From the NCBI GenBank assembly GCA_964631565.1, contig CAZVYJ010000018.1:1-55909 (forward strand): DNA of 55,909 nucleotides, written 5' to 3'. The DNA comes from CAZVYJ01 sp964631565. Lineage in GTDB: Bacteria; Planctomycetota; Phycisphaerae; SM23-33. Of this stretch, positions 16,967-24,004 are shown piece by piece. The first letter of the stretch is position 1, and each line of letters starts with the position of its first letter. The notes below the pieces were generated by a model that saw only the letters and a program-made list of their open reading frames with translations, was not told where the DNA came from and made no database searches. Position numbers and translations under genes: made by a program.

Positions 16967-17308
16967 ATGATTATGGACGGTTTCGAATTTTTTGGCGGTG
17001 GCGGCGGTGTTAATTTCACTCAGATTATCCTGGCGATACTGGCCGTCTTTTATGCAAGCGCTCTGGTCAAGGGCACGCCGATAAAGAAGGCCATGTTATT
17101 CTGGCTCGGAATAGCGGCCATGTTTGTTGCCATCGTAGCTATGTTCTTTGTCTGCAGTCCGACGGCTGGGAAAGGCTTAAACATTGCTACGAACGTTATC
17201 CAAATCATCATGGCGATGATTTCATTCCCCTGCTTTGTAATCGCCTTCTATGCGGGGCAGCTTCCCTTTGTTGAAGGCATGAAGAAGAACGACACGCCGA
17301 AGATGTAA
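16967..17308 (+). CDS. Small membrane protein of unknown function
   Basis: A 113-residue protein with three hydrophobic segments near residues 18-36, 43-65 and 77-97 and a glycine run (FFGGGGG) at the start. I do not recognise it. It could start at the first ATG or at an ATG two codons later; a purine-rich ribosome site (AAGGAAAGGG) serves either. A perfect hairpin follows 35 bp after the stop. It stands alone upstream of the nitroreductase gene on the same strand, divergent from the radical SAM gene. The product should lie in the inner membrane. Confidence 0.72.
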   Translation: MIMDGFEFFGGGGGVNFTQIILAILAVFYASALVKGTPIKKAMLFWLGIAAMFVAIVAMFFVCSPTAGKGLNIATNVIQIIMAMISFPCFVIAFYAGQLPFVEGMKKNDTPKM

Positions 17309-17342
17309 CAAGTCAAGCCTGTCGGCATGATTATGCGGTCCG

Positions 17343-17365
17343 GGGCCGTCCCTAAGGGACGGCCC
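17343..17365 (+). repeat. Perfect 10-bp hairpin with CCCTAAGGG core
   Basis: GGGCCGTCCC and its complement around TAA, shortly after the small membrane protein. It may act as a weak terminator, though the downstream T-tract is broken. Confidence 0.7.
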
Positions 17366-17399
17366 TCGGGACTGCTTTGTTGTTTTCGGGAGGTGAGAG

Positions 17400-17909
17400 T
17401 TGGACGTATACGAGGCAATTAACCGGCGGCACAGCGTTCGGGCTTACCAGGATAAACCCGTCGAGGAGGACAAACTCAACCGTATTCTCGACGCCGGCCG
17501 GGTCGCGCCGTCCGCACGCAACCGACAGCAGTGGAAGTTCGTGGTGGTGCGGGATGCCGACATGCGGAAGCAGCTCGCTGCGGCGTCCGAGCAGGACTGG
17601 CTGGCGAAGGCGCCGGTGATAATCGCCGTCGTCGGGCTTGAACCTGATAAAAACATGTTCTGCGGCGTTCCCTCCGACCCGGTGGATTGCGCAATAGCGA
17701 TTGACCACATGACCCTTGCGGCAGTGGCCGAGGGGCTTGGCACGTGCTGGATAGGGCACTTCGACCAGGACGCCTGCTGCACGCTCCTCGACGTGCCGCC
17801 CAGCGCTAAAATCATCGAAATGCTCACGCTCGGATATCCAGCCGACAAACCGAAGGCCAAGACGCGGAAGTCGCTTAAAGAAGTGGTTTCATACGAGAAG
17901 TTCGGTTAG
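17400..17909 (+). CDS. Nitroreductase-family flavoprotein
   Basis: A 169-residue FMN-binding oxidoreductase. The N-terminal RRHSVRAYQDKPVEED and APSARNRQQWKFVVV are the family signature, with the Arg and Ser residues that contact FMN. The C-terminal GYPADKPKAKTRK is also typical. Such enzymes pass electrons from NAD(P)H to nitro-compounds, quinones or flavins. It uses a TTG start, supported by the excellent ribosome site GGGAGGTGA four to five bases upstream. It sits between a hairpin and an R1 repeat and is probably transcribed alone. The electron acceptor in the cell is unknown. Confidence 0.9.
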   Translation: MDVYEAINRRHSVRAYQDKPVEEDKLNRILDAGRVAPSARNRQQWKFVVVRDADMRKQLAAASEQDWLAKAPVIIAVVGLEPDKNMFCGVPSDPVDCAIAIDHMTLAAVAEGLGTCWIGHFDQDACCTLLDVPPSAKIIEMLTLGYPADKPKAKTRKSLKEVVSYEKFG

Positions 17910-17934
17910 GGCTGTTTTTATTTAGAGCACATGA

Positions 17935-18088
17935 AAAAACAGCCTGAACCACAGAGGACGCAGAGAGCACAGAGAGTAAAAAGAACATCAAAAAACAGTA
18001 TCCGAAGATTTTTGTATTTTACTTTGTGCCCTCCGGGCATACGCCCGCCCGTCTGGGCGTGAACTCCGTGGTTTATTTTGTTATGGGT
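17935..18088. repeat. Dispersed palindromic repeat R1, copy 2
   Basis: A copy of the CACAGAGGAC/CTCCGTGGTT family with a longer centre that itself holds a GCCCGCCCGTCTGGGC palindrome. The left arm reads CCTGAACCACAGAGGACGC. The right edge runs up to the 5' end of hemC, so the element lies exactly where a hemC promoter and ribosome site would be expected. Confidence 0.75.
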
Positions 18089-18150
18089 TTTTGCTTATTG
18101 TTTTCAGTTTTTGGAGCATTGAAACTGAAATAAAGTATCATCAACACGCC

Positions 18151-19095
18151 TTGTCCAGAAAAAGCAAAAAGCGAACCATATCCGGCATACGCATAGGCAC
18201 GCGCAGCAGCATGCTCGCAATCGCCCAGGCGAGAATTATCGCCGATGCACTTTATGCAGCCTGCCCCCGTATTCACACCGAGATAGTGCCGTTCACTACA
18301 TCCGGCGACCGACGCAAAGGACCGCTTGCGCCGGTCGGCGGCAAGGGCCTGTTCACGGCTGAGCTTGAAAATGCGCTGCGGAACGGGGATATCGACATCG
18401 CCGTCCACAGCGCAAAAGACATGCCGGCTGAGATGTCGCCGGAGTTTGTCATCGCCGCGGTGCCGCAGCGTGAAGATCCCTGCGACGTGCTTGTTTCGCG
18501 GTCCGGGTCGATTGAGAAACTGCCTGCCGATGCGGCCGTCGGAACGTCCAGCCCCCGGCGCAGGGCGCAGCTGCTCGCGATTCGCGGCGATCTGAAGGTC
18601 GTGCCAATTCGCGGCAACGTCGATACCCGCCTGGCCAGGGTGCTCGAACCCGCCCGCAGGCAAGTCGACGCGACTGTCCTGGCCCTTGCCGGCATACGGC
18701 GTGCAGGACTGGAAACGCAATGCATCGAGTTCATTCACAGGCTCGACGTGGAGCAGTTTACGCCGGCGGCCGGCCAGGGCGCTCTTGCCGTGCAGACGCT
18801 CGCGGACAACAGCGAACTTGCCGAAATGCTTGCCGTCTTCAACGACGCCGCCTCGCGCGAGGCCCTCGAAGCTGAGCGGGAAATAATCCGCCGGTGCGGC
18901 GCTGACTGCCACAGCTGCATCGGCGTTCACGCTGCGCGTGTCGATAATTCGTGGCGGATACTGCTGATGGCTGCCCGCAGCGACGGCAGCGGCATGGTGA
19001 AATTGAAGACGACCGGCTCAACTTGCGGGTCGGCCTTGGTCGATATGTTAAACGCCATGGCGGATGCCCGCGTGGCGGAGGCCGTTAAAAACTGA
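18151..19095 (+). CDS. hemC: Porphobilinogen deaminase (hydroxymethylbilane synthase)
   Basis: A 314-residue enzyme that polymerises four porphobilinogens for heme, siroheme and cobalamin. Family motifs are clear: IRIGTRSSMLAIAQA, HSAKDMPAEM, GTSSPRRRAQL, RGNVDTRLARV, AAGQGALAV, and CGADCHSCIG with the cysteine that holds the dipyrromethane cofactor. No ATG is found near the conserved N-terminus. Two TTG codons are possible (18091 or 18151) and neither has a good ribosome site; I prefer the second, since it gives a normal length. The R1 repeat next to it may have displaced the original start. hemA and a siroheme gene lie over 30 kb away. Confidence 0.9.
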   Translation: MSRKSKKRTISGIRIGTRSSMLAIAQARIIADALYAACPRIHTEIVPFTTSGDRRKGPLAPVGGKGLFTAELENALRNGDIDIAVHSAKDMPAEMSPEFVIAAVPQREDPCDVLVSRSGSIEKLPADAAVGTSSPRRRAQLLAIRGDLKVVPIRGNVDTRLARVLEPARRQVDATVLALAGIRRAGLETQCIEFIHRLDVEQFTPAAGQGALAVQTLADNSELAEMLAVFNDAASREALEAEREIIRRCGADCHSCIGVHAARVDNSWRILLMAARSDGSGMVKLKTTGSTCGSALVDMLNAMADARVAEAVKN

Positions 19096-19160
19096 ACAAA
19101 ACCGATTTTCCGAGACTATACTTATATAAGAAGGCAAATCGCTCAAATTTCCGGTTGGCA

Positions 19161-20834
19161 ATGTCTGAAAAAACACATCTTCGCAGGCTTCTGGTTCTTC
19201 ACGGCCCGACAATGGAGTCCGAGGGCGTTCTTGATTTTCTTCGCGAGCACTTCGAAGTCGAGGTTGTGAACGAACTCGACGTGGCCCTTGAGGCGATGCG
19301 CGAGAAGCGTTTCGACGCGGTTCTCGCCGAGACGGCCGACTTCCTGCCCCTGGAGCGGGGAGTGGTCACTCAGCAGGCGGCCGTCGTGCTGGAAACCATC
19401 GGCGACGGCGTCTGTGTCGTGGGCGGCGGCGGGGAGATCGTCTGGGCCAACCGCCGACTCAAGGATTTTTCGCCGAAGGTGCTCGGCGAGCTTAAAAGGC
19501 TCTGCGTCAGGGCATACGAGGAGTTCGCGACCGGAAAACCTTCGCCCACCCAGTCCGGCAAGCGGTACAGCCTCATGCCGGAAAGCGGGAAATATTACGA
19601 GGTGATCTGTTCGCCGGTGCGTGACCGCCAGGGATTGCTGCGTCAGGTGGCCGTCGTAATCGTCGACGCCACGCAGCAGCGGCGCCAGCAGAATAAAATC
19701 AACGCGATAGATCAGGCCGGCCGCGAACTGGTCCGCCTGGACTACGCCAGCCTCTCCGACCGCAACGCCGCCGACAGGCTGCATCTGCTTCAGGAGCGGA
19801 TAATCCACTACATTCGCGACGTTCTCGATTTCCAGCACTTCGCGCTGATGCTGCTCGACGAGAGCACCAACAAGCTCGAGGTGGTCATTTCCGAGGGATT
19901 CGAGAGTGACGATCCGGTAGGCAGGTCGCTGTTCGCCAGCACCGAGAACAACGGCATAAGCGGTTACGTCGCCGCCACCGGGCGAAGCTATATCTGCCCG
20001 GATATCCGCAAGGATTCGCGTTACCTGCCCGGCCTGACCAACGCCCGCAGCAGCCTGACGGTGCCGCTGCGCCTTCACGGCAAGGTTATCGGCGTGCTTA
20101 ACGTCGAGTCGGATATTCCTTCCTCGTTCAGCGAAGACGACAGGCAGTTTGCGGAAATATTCGCGAATTACATCGCGATGGCGATGAACGTGCTCAATCT
20201 GCTCGTTTTCGAGCGGCACACGACTCATACCCAGCTCAGCGGGTCCATATCGGCTGAGCTTGCCGGGCCGCTGAACGACATAATCACCGAGGCCGGCGAA
20301 CTGGTCGAGGATTACATCGGGCACGACGACCTCAGGCAGCGGCTGACCAGCATCATAGACCTCGCCACGGAAGCCAAGGCGTATGTGAAAAGCCTGCACG
20401 AAGGCCACAAGTCGGGCGTGCTCGGAAAGGCCGGCGGCAATGTTGACCCGGTGCTCGTGGGCAAAAAGGTTCTGATCGCCGATGACGAAAGCCTGATACG
20501 CGAAACCATACGCGACGTGCTGGTTTCGTGCGGATGCAGTGTCGAGACGGCCTCCGACGGCGCCGAGGCGAAAAAGAAACTCTCCGAGGCGTGTTATGAC
20601 CTGGTGATTTCAGATATCAAAATGCCGTGCGCCAATGGATACGAGGTGTTCGCGGCGGCGAAGGATTCATGTCCGGCCACACAGGTGATACTCATCACGG
20701 CCTTCGGATACGACCCGCATCATTCCATAGTACGAGCCCGCAAAGAGGGCCTCGCCGCGGTGCTGATGAAGCCGTTCAAGGTCAAGCAGCTTCTTGATCA
20801 ATGCAGGGCTGCACTTGCGGCCAAATCCGGCTGA
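19161..20834 (+). CDS. PAS-GAF-receiver signalling protein with degenerate kinase core
   Basis: A 557-residue soluble regulator. In order: an N-terminal domain of about 65 residues that looks like a decayed receiver (LLVLHGPTMESEGVLDFL), a PAS domain (VVLETIGDGVCVVGGGGEIV), a linker, a GAF domain (about 215-350), a helical segment resembling a histidine-kinase dimerisation domain, and a complete C-terminal receiver (LIADDES, ISDIKMP with the phospho-Asp, ITA and MKPF). The H-box position reads SAELAGPLNDI, with Ala replacing the phosphorylated His, and no ATPase domain follows. It therefore probably does not autophosphorylate but receives phosphate from another kinase. It comes just before the pilus cluster on the same strand, about 680 bp upstream. 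Confidence 0.82.
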   Translation: MSEKTHLRRLLVLHGPTMESEGVLDFLREHFEVEVVNELDVALEAMREKRFDAVLAETADFLPLERGVVTQQAAVVLETIGDGVCVVGGGGEIVWANRRLKDFSPKVLGELKRLCVRAYEEFATGKPSPTQSGKRYSLMPESGKYYEVICSPVRDRQGLLRQVAVVIVDATQQRRQQNKINAIDQAGRELVRLDYASLSDRNAADRLHLLQERIIHYIRDVLDFQHFALMLLDESTNKLEVVISEGFESDDPVGRSLFASTENNGISGYVAATGRSYICPDIRKDSRYLPGLTNARSSLTVPLRLHGKVIGVLNVESDIPSSFSEDDRQFAEIFANYIAMAMNVLNLLVFERHTTHTQLSGSISAELAGPLNDIITEAGELVEDYIGHDDLRQRLTSIIDLATEAKAYVKSLHEGHKSGVLGKAGGNVDPVLVGKKVLIADDESLIRETIRDVLVSCGCSVETASDGAEAKKKLSEACYDLVISDIKMPCANGYEVFAAAKDSCPATQVILITAFGYDPHHSIVRARKEGLAAVLMKPFKVKQLLDQCRAALAAKSG

Positions 20835-21516
20835 TTTCGTCAAAGTTCCACTATAAGGGTTTTCCCTGATAAACCGGCGATGTTTATTTGTTTGGGGCTG
20901 CTTTATATCCTACCTTTAACAGTGTCGTTGCGGAAAAGGACTTCCTTTTAGTGCAGCCATGCGCCTCTCGATGCGCAAAGCACTGAACCGCGCATCCGTT
21001 TTTTAACGGACATACGGGCTTAAAAACGCGGTTTTTCGGTTATTTCACTCCTTCGATTGGTCTATCCGTCATAAACCGCAAAGCCCGCAAATGCGGCAAT
21101 TTAAAAAGCTGTAACTATTTCCCCCGAACTAATTAAGAGCGTCCCCTGACCGGCCGATATCACACAAGGACCGGTTAGGTTCGGACAAGTAGCCCACTGC
21201 AATGTAGCAGCATCGGCTTGGGCAAAGTCAACGTTCGATGATTTTAGTTTTTAAGTGGCTGTCCGTGAATGGAGGTGAAAACCGGAGGACGAGCTGGCCG
21301 GATTGTGCGAAATGTGAATGGGGCGTTGAACGCGAGTCGATTCTTCGGAGTCGGCCACGAAACGACGCGAAACTGGAACTCGAGCCGAAGACAGCATCAT
21401 GCAGCAGGGCTTATGGAGATATTTTTAACGTTCAGGGAAGTAAACCGTTTTGGGAGCCCTTCCGGGCTGATGAAAAAGAAAATAACAAGCAAATAAGTTA
21501 ATTGGAGGCAATTTTC
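20835..21516 (+). other. Long leader region before the pilus cluster
   Basis: About 680 bp without a convincing gene. It has several short hairpins, including TCCGTTTTTTAACGGA and a CCGCAAAGCCCGCAAATGCGG-like stem-loop. Two overlapping short open frames around 21238-21500 show poor codon use and are better seen as non-coding. The size and stem-loops before a major pseudopilin gene suggest promoter and leader control; I could not match a known riboswitch. Confidence 0.45.
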
Positions 21517-21972
21517 ATGAAACGCACAGGCTTTACATTAGTTGAAATTCTGATCGTCGTGATCATCCTCGGCATTTTGGCCGCGATCGTGATCCCCCAG
21601 TTCACTGAGGCATCCAACGACGCCCGCGAAAGTGCGCTGGCCAGCGACCTGCAGACGGCTCGCAGCCAGATCGAACTGTACAAGGTACAGCACCTGGATA
21701 CATATCCCACGGCAGCGAACTTTGTTGCTCAGCTCACCAGCCGGACCAATCAGGCCGGTACAGTGATGCCTGCTGACGGCGATGCGGCCGACTATCCGTA
21801 TGGCCCGTATCTGCAGAAATTCCCGACCAATCCGTTCGTCACCGGCAGCACCAATGACGAGGTCGAGGTTGAGGCAGGCGCCACGAAACTGGGTGGCGGC
21901 AACTACGGTTGGCACTTCAACAGCAGCACCGGACGTCTTTCGGCGGATGATGACGACCATACGTCACTGTAA
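21517..21972 (+). CDS. Major pseudopilin, GspG-like
   Basis: A 151-residue prepilin. The leader MKRTG is cut before FTLVEILIVVIILGILAAI, with Glu at mature position 5. The mature globular region contains YGPYLQKFPTNPF and an aspartate-rich tail (SADDDDHTSL), the pattern of GspG-type major pseudopilins, which bind calcium near the C-terminus. GGAGG lies eight bases before the ATG. It is the first gene of the pseudopilin series. A hairpin with a G-U pair sits 36 bp after the stop, which may trim transcription so that this subunit is made in excess (inference). It would form the shaft of the pseudopilus. Confidence 0.9.
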   Translation: MKRTGFTLVEILIVVIILGILAAIVIPQFTEASNDARESALASDLQTARSQIELYKVQHLDTYPTAANFVAQLTSRTNQAGTVMPADGDAADYPYGPYLQKFPTNPFVTGSTNDEVEVEAGATKLGGGNYGWHFNSSTGRLSADDDDHTSL

Positions 21973-22007
21973 GTTGTGAGTGCTCTTCTTCTTGATGGCG
22001 CACGGGT

Positions 22008-22044
22008 TCCGACCGAGACGTCCCTGAGGGACGTTTCGGTCGGA
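22008..22044 (+). repeat. 17-bp hairpin with CCCTGAGGG core
   Basis: TCCGACCGAGACGTCCC and its near-complement around TGA lie between the first and second pseudopilin genes. It lacks a T-run; it may stabilise the upstream transcript or act as a partial stop. Confidence 0.7.
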
Positions 22045-22136
22045 CCTTAAGCCGTCAAGGGGTTTGTTTTGCCGGTGCAGCATACAGGCCGCGGAGGCCG
22101 GAGCAAAACAGCCCGAAAACTGTTTGAGAGCCAAAC

Positions 22137-22646
22137 ATGAACCCGACTAAAAAAGCATTTACACTCGTGGAAGTCCTGATAGTGGTGATACTGCTTGGTA
22201 TCATCGCTGTCATTGCGCTTCCCAAGTTTTCCAATGCGACAGCAATGACCCGGGCGAGCATGCTTGCCGACGACCTGAGGATGTTCAGAACCCAGATCGT
22301 GGTCTTCAAGGGGCAGCACTGCGGAGTTTCTCCGGGATACCCGAACTGCGATCCGAACTCCGAGCCGACGGAAACAGCATTCATAAATCATTTGACCATG
22401 GTATCGGATCAGGCGGGAAACGTTGCGCCGGTAGGGACGGCCGGTTACAAATACGGCCCGTATTTCAGCAAAATGCCGGAAAATCCGGTCAACGGGCTGA
22501 GCACCGTTCAGATTATCAAGGATGACGGCGAGGTTCCGGCGACCGGAGATGATTCGCACGGGTGGATATATCAGCCCTCCACGCTGGTGTTCAAGGCTGA
22601 TTCAAGCGGCGCCGACGAAACAGGCAAAAAATACATCGATTACTAG
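22137..22646 (+). CDS. Pseudopilin, GspG-like paralogue
   Basis: A 169-residue prepilin. The leader MNPTKKA is cut before FTLVEVLIVVILLGIIAVIAL; Glu is at position 5 and Ala replaces Gly at -1. It shares YKYGPYFSKMPENP with the first pseudopilin (YPYGPYLQKFPTNP), so the two probably arose by duplication. The C-terminal region differs and lacks the poly-Asp tail. Its role could be an alternative shaft subunit or a minor component. It is followed by the GspI-like gene after only seven bases. Confidence 0.87.
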   Translation: MNPTKKAFTLVEVLIVVILLGIIAVIALPKFSNATAMTRASMLADDLRMFRTQIVVFKGQHCGVSPGYPNCDPNSEPTETAFINHLTMVSDQAGNVAPVGTAGYKYGPYFSKMPENPVNGLSTVQIIKDDGEVPATGDDSHGWIYQPSTLVFKADSSGADETGKKYIDY

Positions 22647-22653
22647 AACACAC

Positions 22654-23157
22654 ATGAAGCGACTGCGGAAAAATGTCGGGAAAGGCTTCACGCTCATTGA
22701 AGCCCTGATCGCAGCTTCGGTGCTTGCGATGGCCATCGCCGCGATCACCATGCCGTTCACCGTGGGCGCTCAAAATGAACTGGCGGACTCCCGCCGCACG
22801 CTCGCAGTCAGCCTCGCCCAGGAAATGATGGAGGAAATCCTGGACAAGCCGTTCAGCGATCCGAACGGCGCCAGCAAACCGGGCCCGGAACCGGGCGAAA
22901 CCAGCCGCAGCAAATTCGACAATATCGACGACTACGACGGATACGTGGAGCAGGCGGGCGAGATCGCCGACGCATTCGGAGTAGTTAATAACGAGCCCGC
23001 ATCCGTGGGGCTTTCGAGGCATGTTTCCGCCACCTATGTGTACGTCAGCGGACAGGATTCCTCGGAAGATCCCACGTTTATTCGCGTTACCGTGGAAATT
23101 CACTTCAAAAACCAGGTGGTCATAACATTGACGCGACTTGTATATGCGGTCGAGTAA
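22654..23157 (+). CDS. Minor pseudopilin, GspI/PilV-like
   Basis: A 167-residue prepilin. The leader ends KGKG and the helix begins FTLIEALIAASVLAMAIAAI, with Glu at position 5. The mature domain is short and acidic. Position between the GspG-like genes and the GspJ- and GspK-like genes matches the order I-J-K of type II secretion, where I, J and K form the tip complex that starts pseudopilus assembly. The start is the ATG after the stop of the previous gene; ribosome binding is weak, so translation may depend on the upstream gene. Confidence 0.83.
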   Translation: MKRLRKNVGKGFTLIEALIAASVLAMAIAAITMPFTVGAQNELADSRRTLAVSLAQEMMEEILDKPFSDPNGASKPGPEPGETSRSKFDNIDDYDGYVEQAGEIADAFGVVNNEPASVGLSRHVSATYVYVSGQDSSEDPTFIRVTVEIHFKNQVVITLTRLVYAVE

Positions 23158-23169
23158 GGCAGGAGCATT

Positions 23170-23949
23170 ATGAGGAGACAACGGAAAGGATTAACGCTGG
23201 CTGAGCTGGTTATGGCGATTGCCGTAACGGCTGTCATAGGCCTGGTTATCTCCGGCGTGTCTGTCGCGCTGACAAACGCCTATGCCAGCACGCAGAACTT
23301 TTATAAATGCCTTTCCTCGGCCCGCAGCGCAATGATCAACATCCAGGCCGCCATAAAGGACGCCAAGCTCGTTACTCTTATGGGCGACGGCTCGATGGTT
23401 CTGTGGACTGCCGACATGAACAGCGACGGCGCAATAAATCTTTCCGAGCTGACCGTTCTTAAACGGGATTCCGAGTCGAACCGGATTAATGAGTATTCGA
23501 TCAGTTACCCGGAGAGTTTTACAAAGGATATGAAAAAAGCGCTCGACTCGAAGCTGACTCTTGCGGAGGCGATGCAGGCGTCGATTATCAGCACGATAAC
23601 GAACAGTCAATATGCCCAGACGCAAACACTGGCCCAGGATGCGACCGCCTTCAGCGTTTCAGCGGACGTTCAGGCGCCCCTGACCACGCTCGTGAAGATA
23701 GAACTTGCTGTCGCCGATGAGACTGATGAAGGCGTGACGCTTCGCAGCGCAGCCTCGCTCAGGGCGCCTTTTACGGAATATGTCGGCATCGCGGACGGGG
23801 AATATGTCGTCAATCTGCCTTCATCCATGGTGGATGACGACAGTGATGATGCCTCGGCCGATTCGGGCGATTCAAACGATTCGGGCGGTTCAGGCGGTTC
23901 CGGTTCCAGCGGCCATGGCGGGCGCGGAAATTGGTGGTGGTGGCGGTGA
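23170..23949 (+). CDS. Minor pseudopilin, GspJ-like, with acidic and Trp-rich tail
   Basis: A 259-residue prepilin. The leader ends QRKG and the helix starts LTLAELVMAIAVTAVIGLV, with Glu at position 5. The mature region includes a DMNSDGAINLSEL stretch that looks like a calcium-binding (dockerin/EF-hand-like) loop. The last 45 residues are unusual: an Asp/Ser run, then Gly/Ser repeats, then GHGGRGNWWWWR at the end. AGGAG upstream of the ATG supports the start. The Trp codons come from a TGG repeat. It is placed where GspJ is expected and would join the tip complex. Confidence 0.83.
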   Translation: MRRQRKGLTLAELVMAIAVTAVIGLVISGVSVALTNAYASTQNFYKCLSSARSAMINIQAAIKDAKLVTLMGDGSMVLWTADMNSDGAINLSELTVLKRDSESNRINEYSISYPESFTKDMKKALDSKLTLAEAMQASIISTITNSQYAQTQTLAQDATAFSVSADVQAPLTTLVKIELAVADETDEGVTLRSAASLRAPFTEYVGIADGEYVVNLPSSMVDDDSDDASADSGDSNDSGGSGGSGSSGHGGRGNWWWWR

Positions 23950-24004
23950 AAAGACGCAGGCAGAGTGGACGGAAACAGATGAATCAGCAGAGGATGAGAA
24001 GAGA

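Noticed and set aside
20880..21240. Possible c-di-GMP riboswitch
   Set aside because: GCAAAGC-type pieces are present, but the order of conserved blocks and receptor loop for GEMM could not be found.
21238..21501. Two overlapping open frames of 75-87 codons before the major pseudopilin
   Set aside because: They are in different frames, lack motifs, and use Arg/Asn/Ser-rich low-quality codons. I treat the region as a leader.
23780..24004. N-terminal extension of the GspK-like gene
   Set aside because: The frame is open, but it overlaps the GspJ-like tail, lacks a ribosome site and would place the prepilin signal deep inside the protein.
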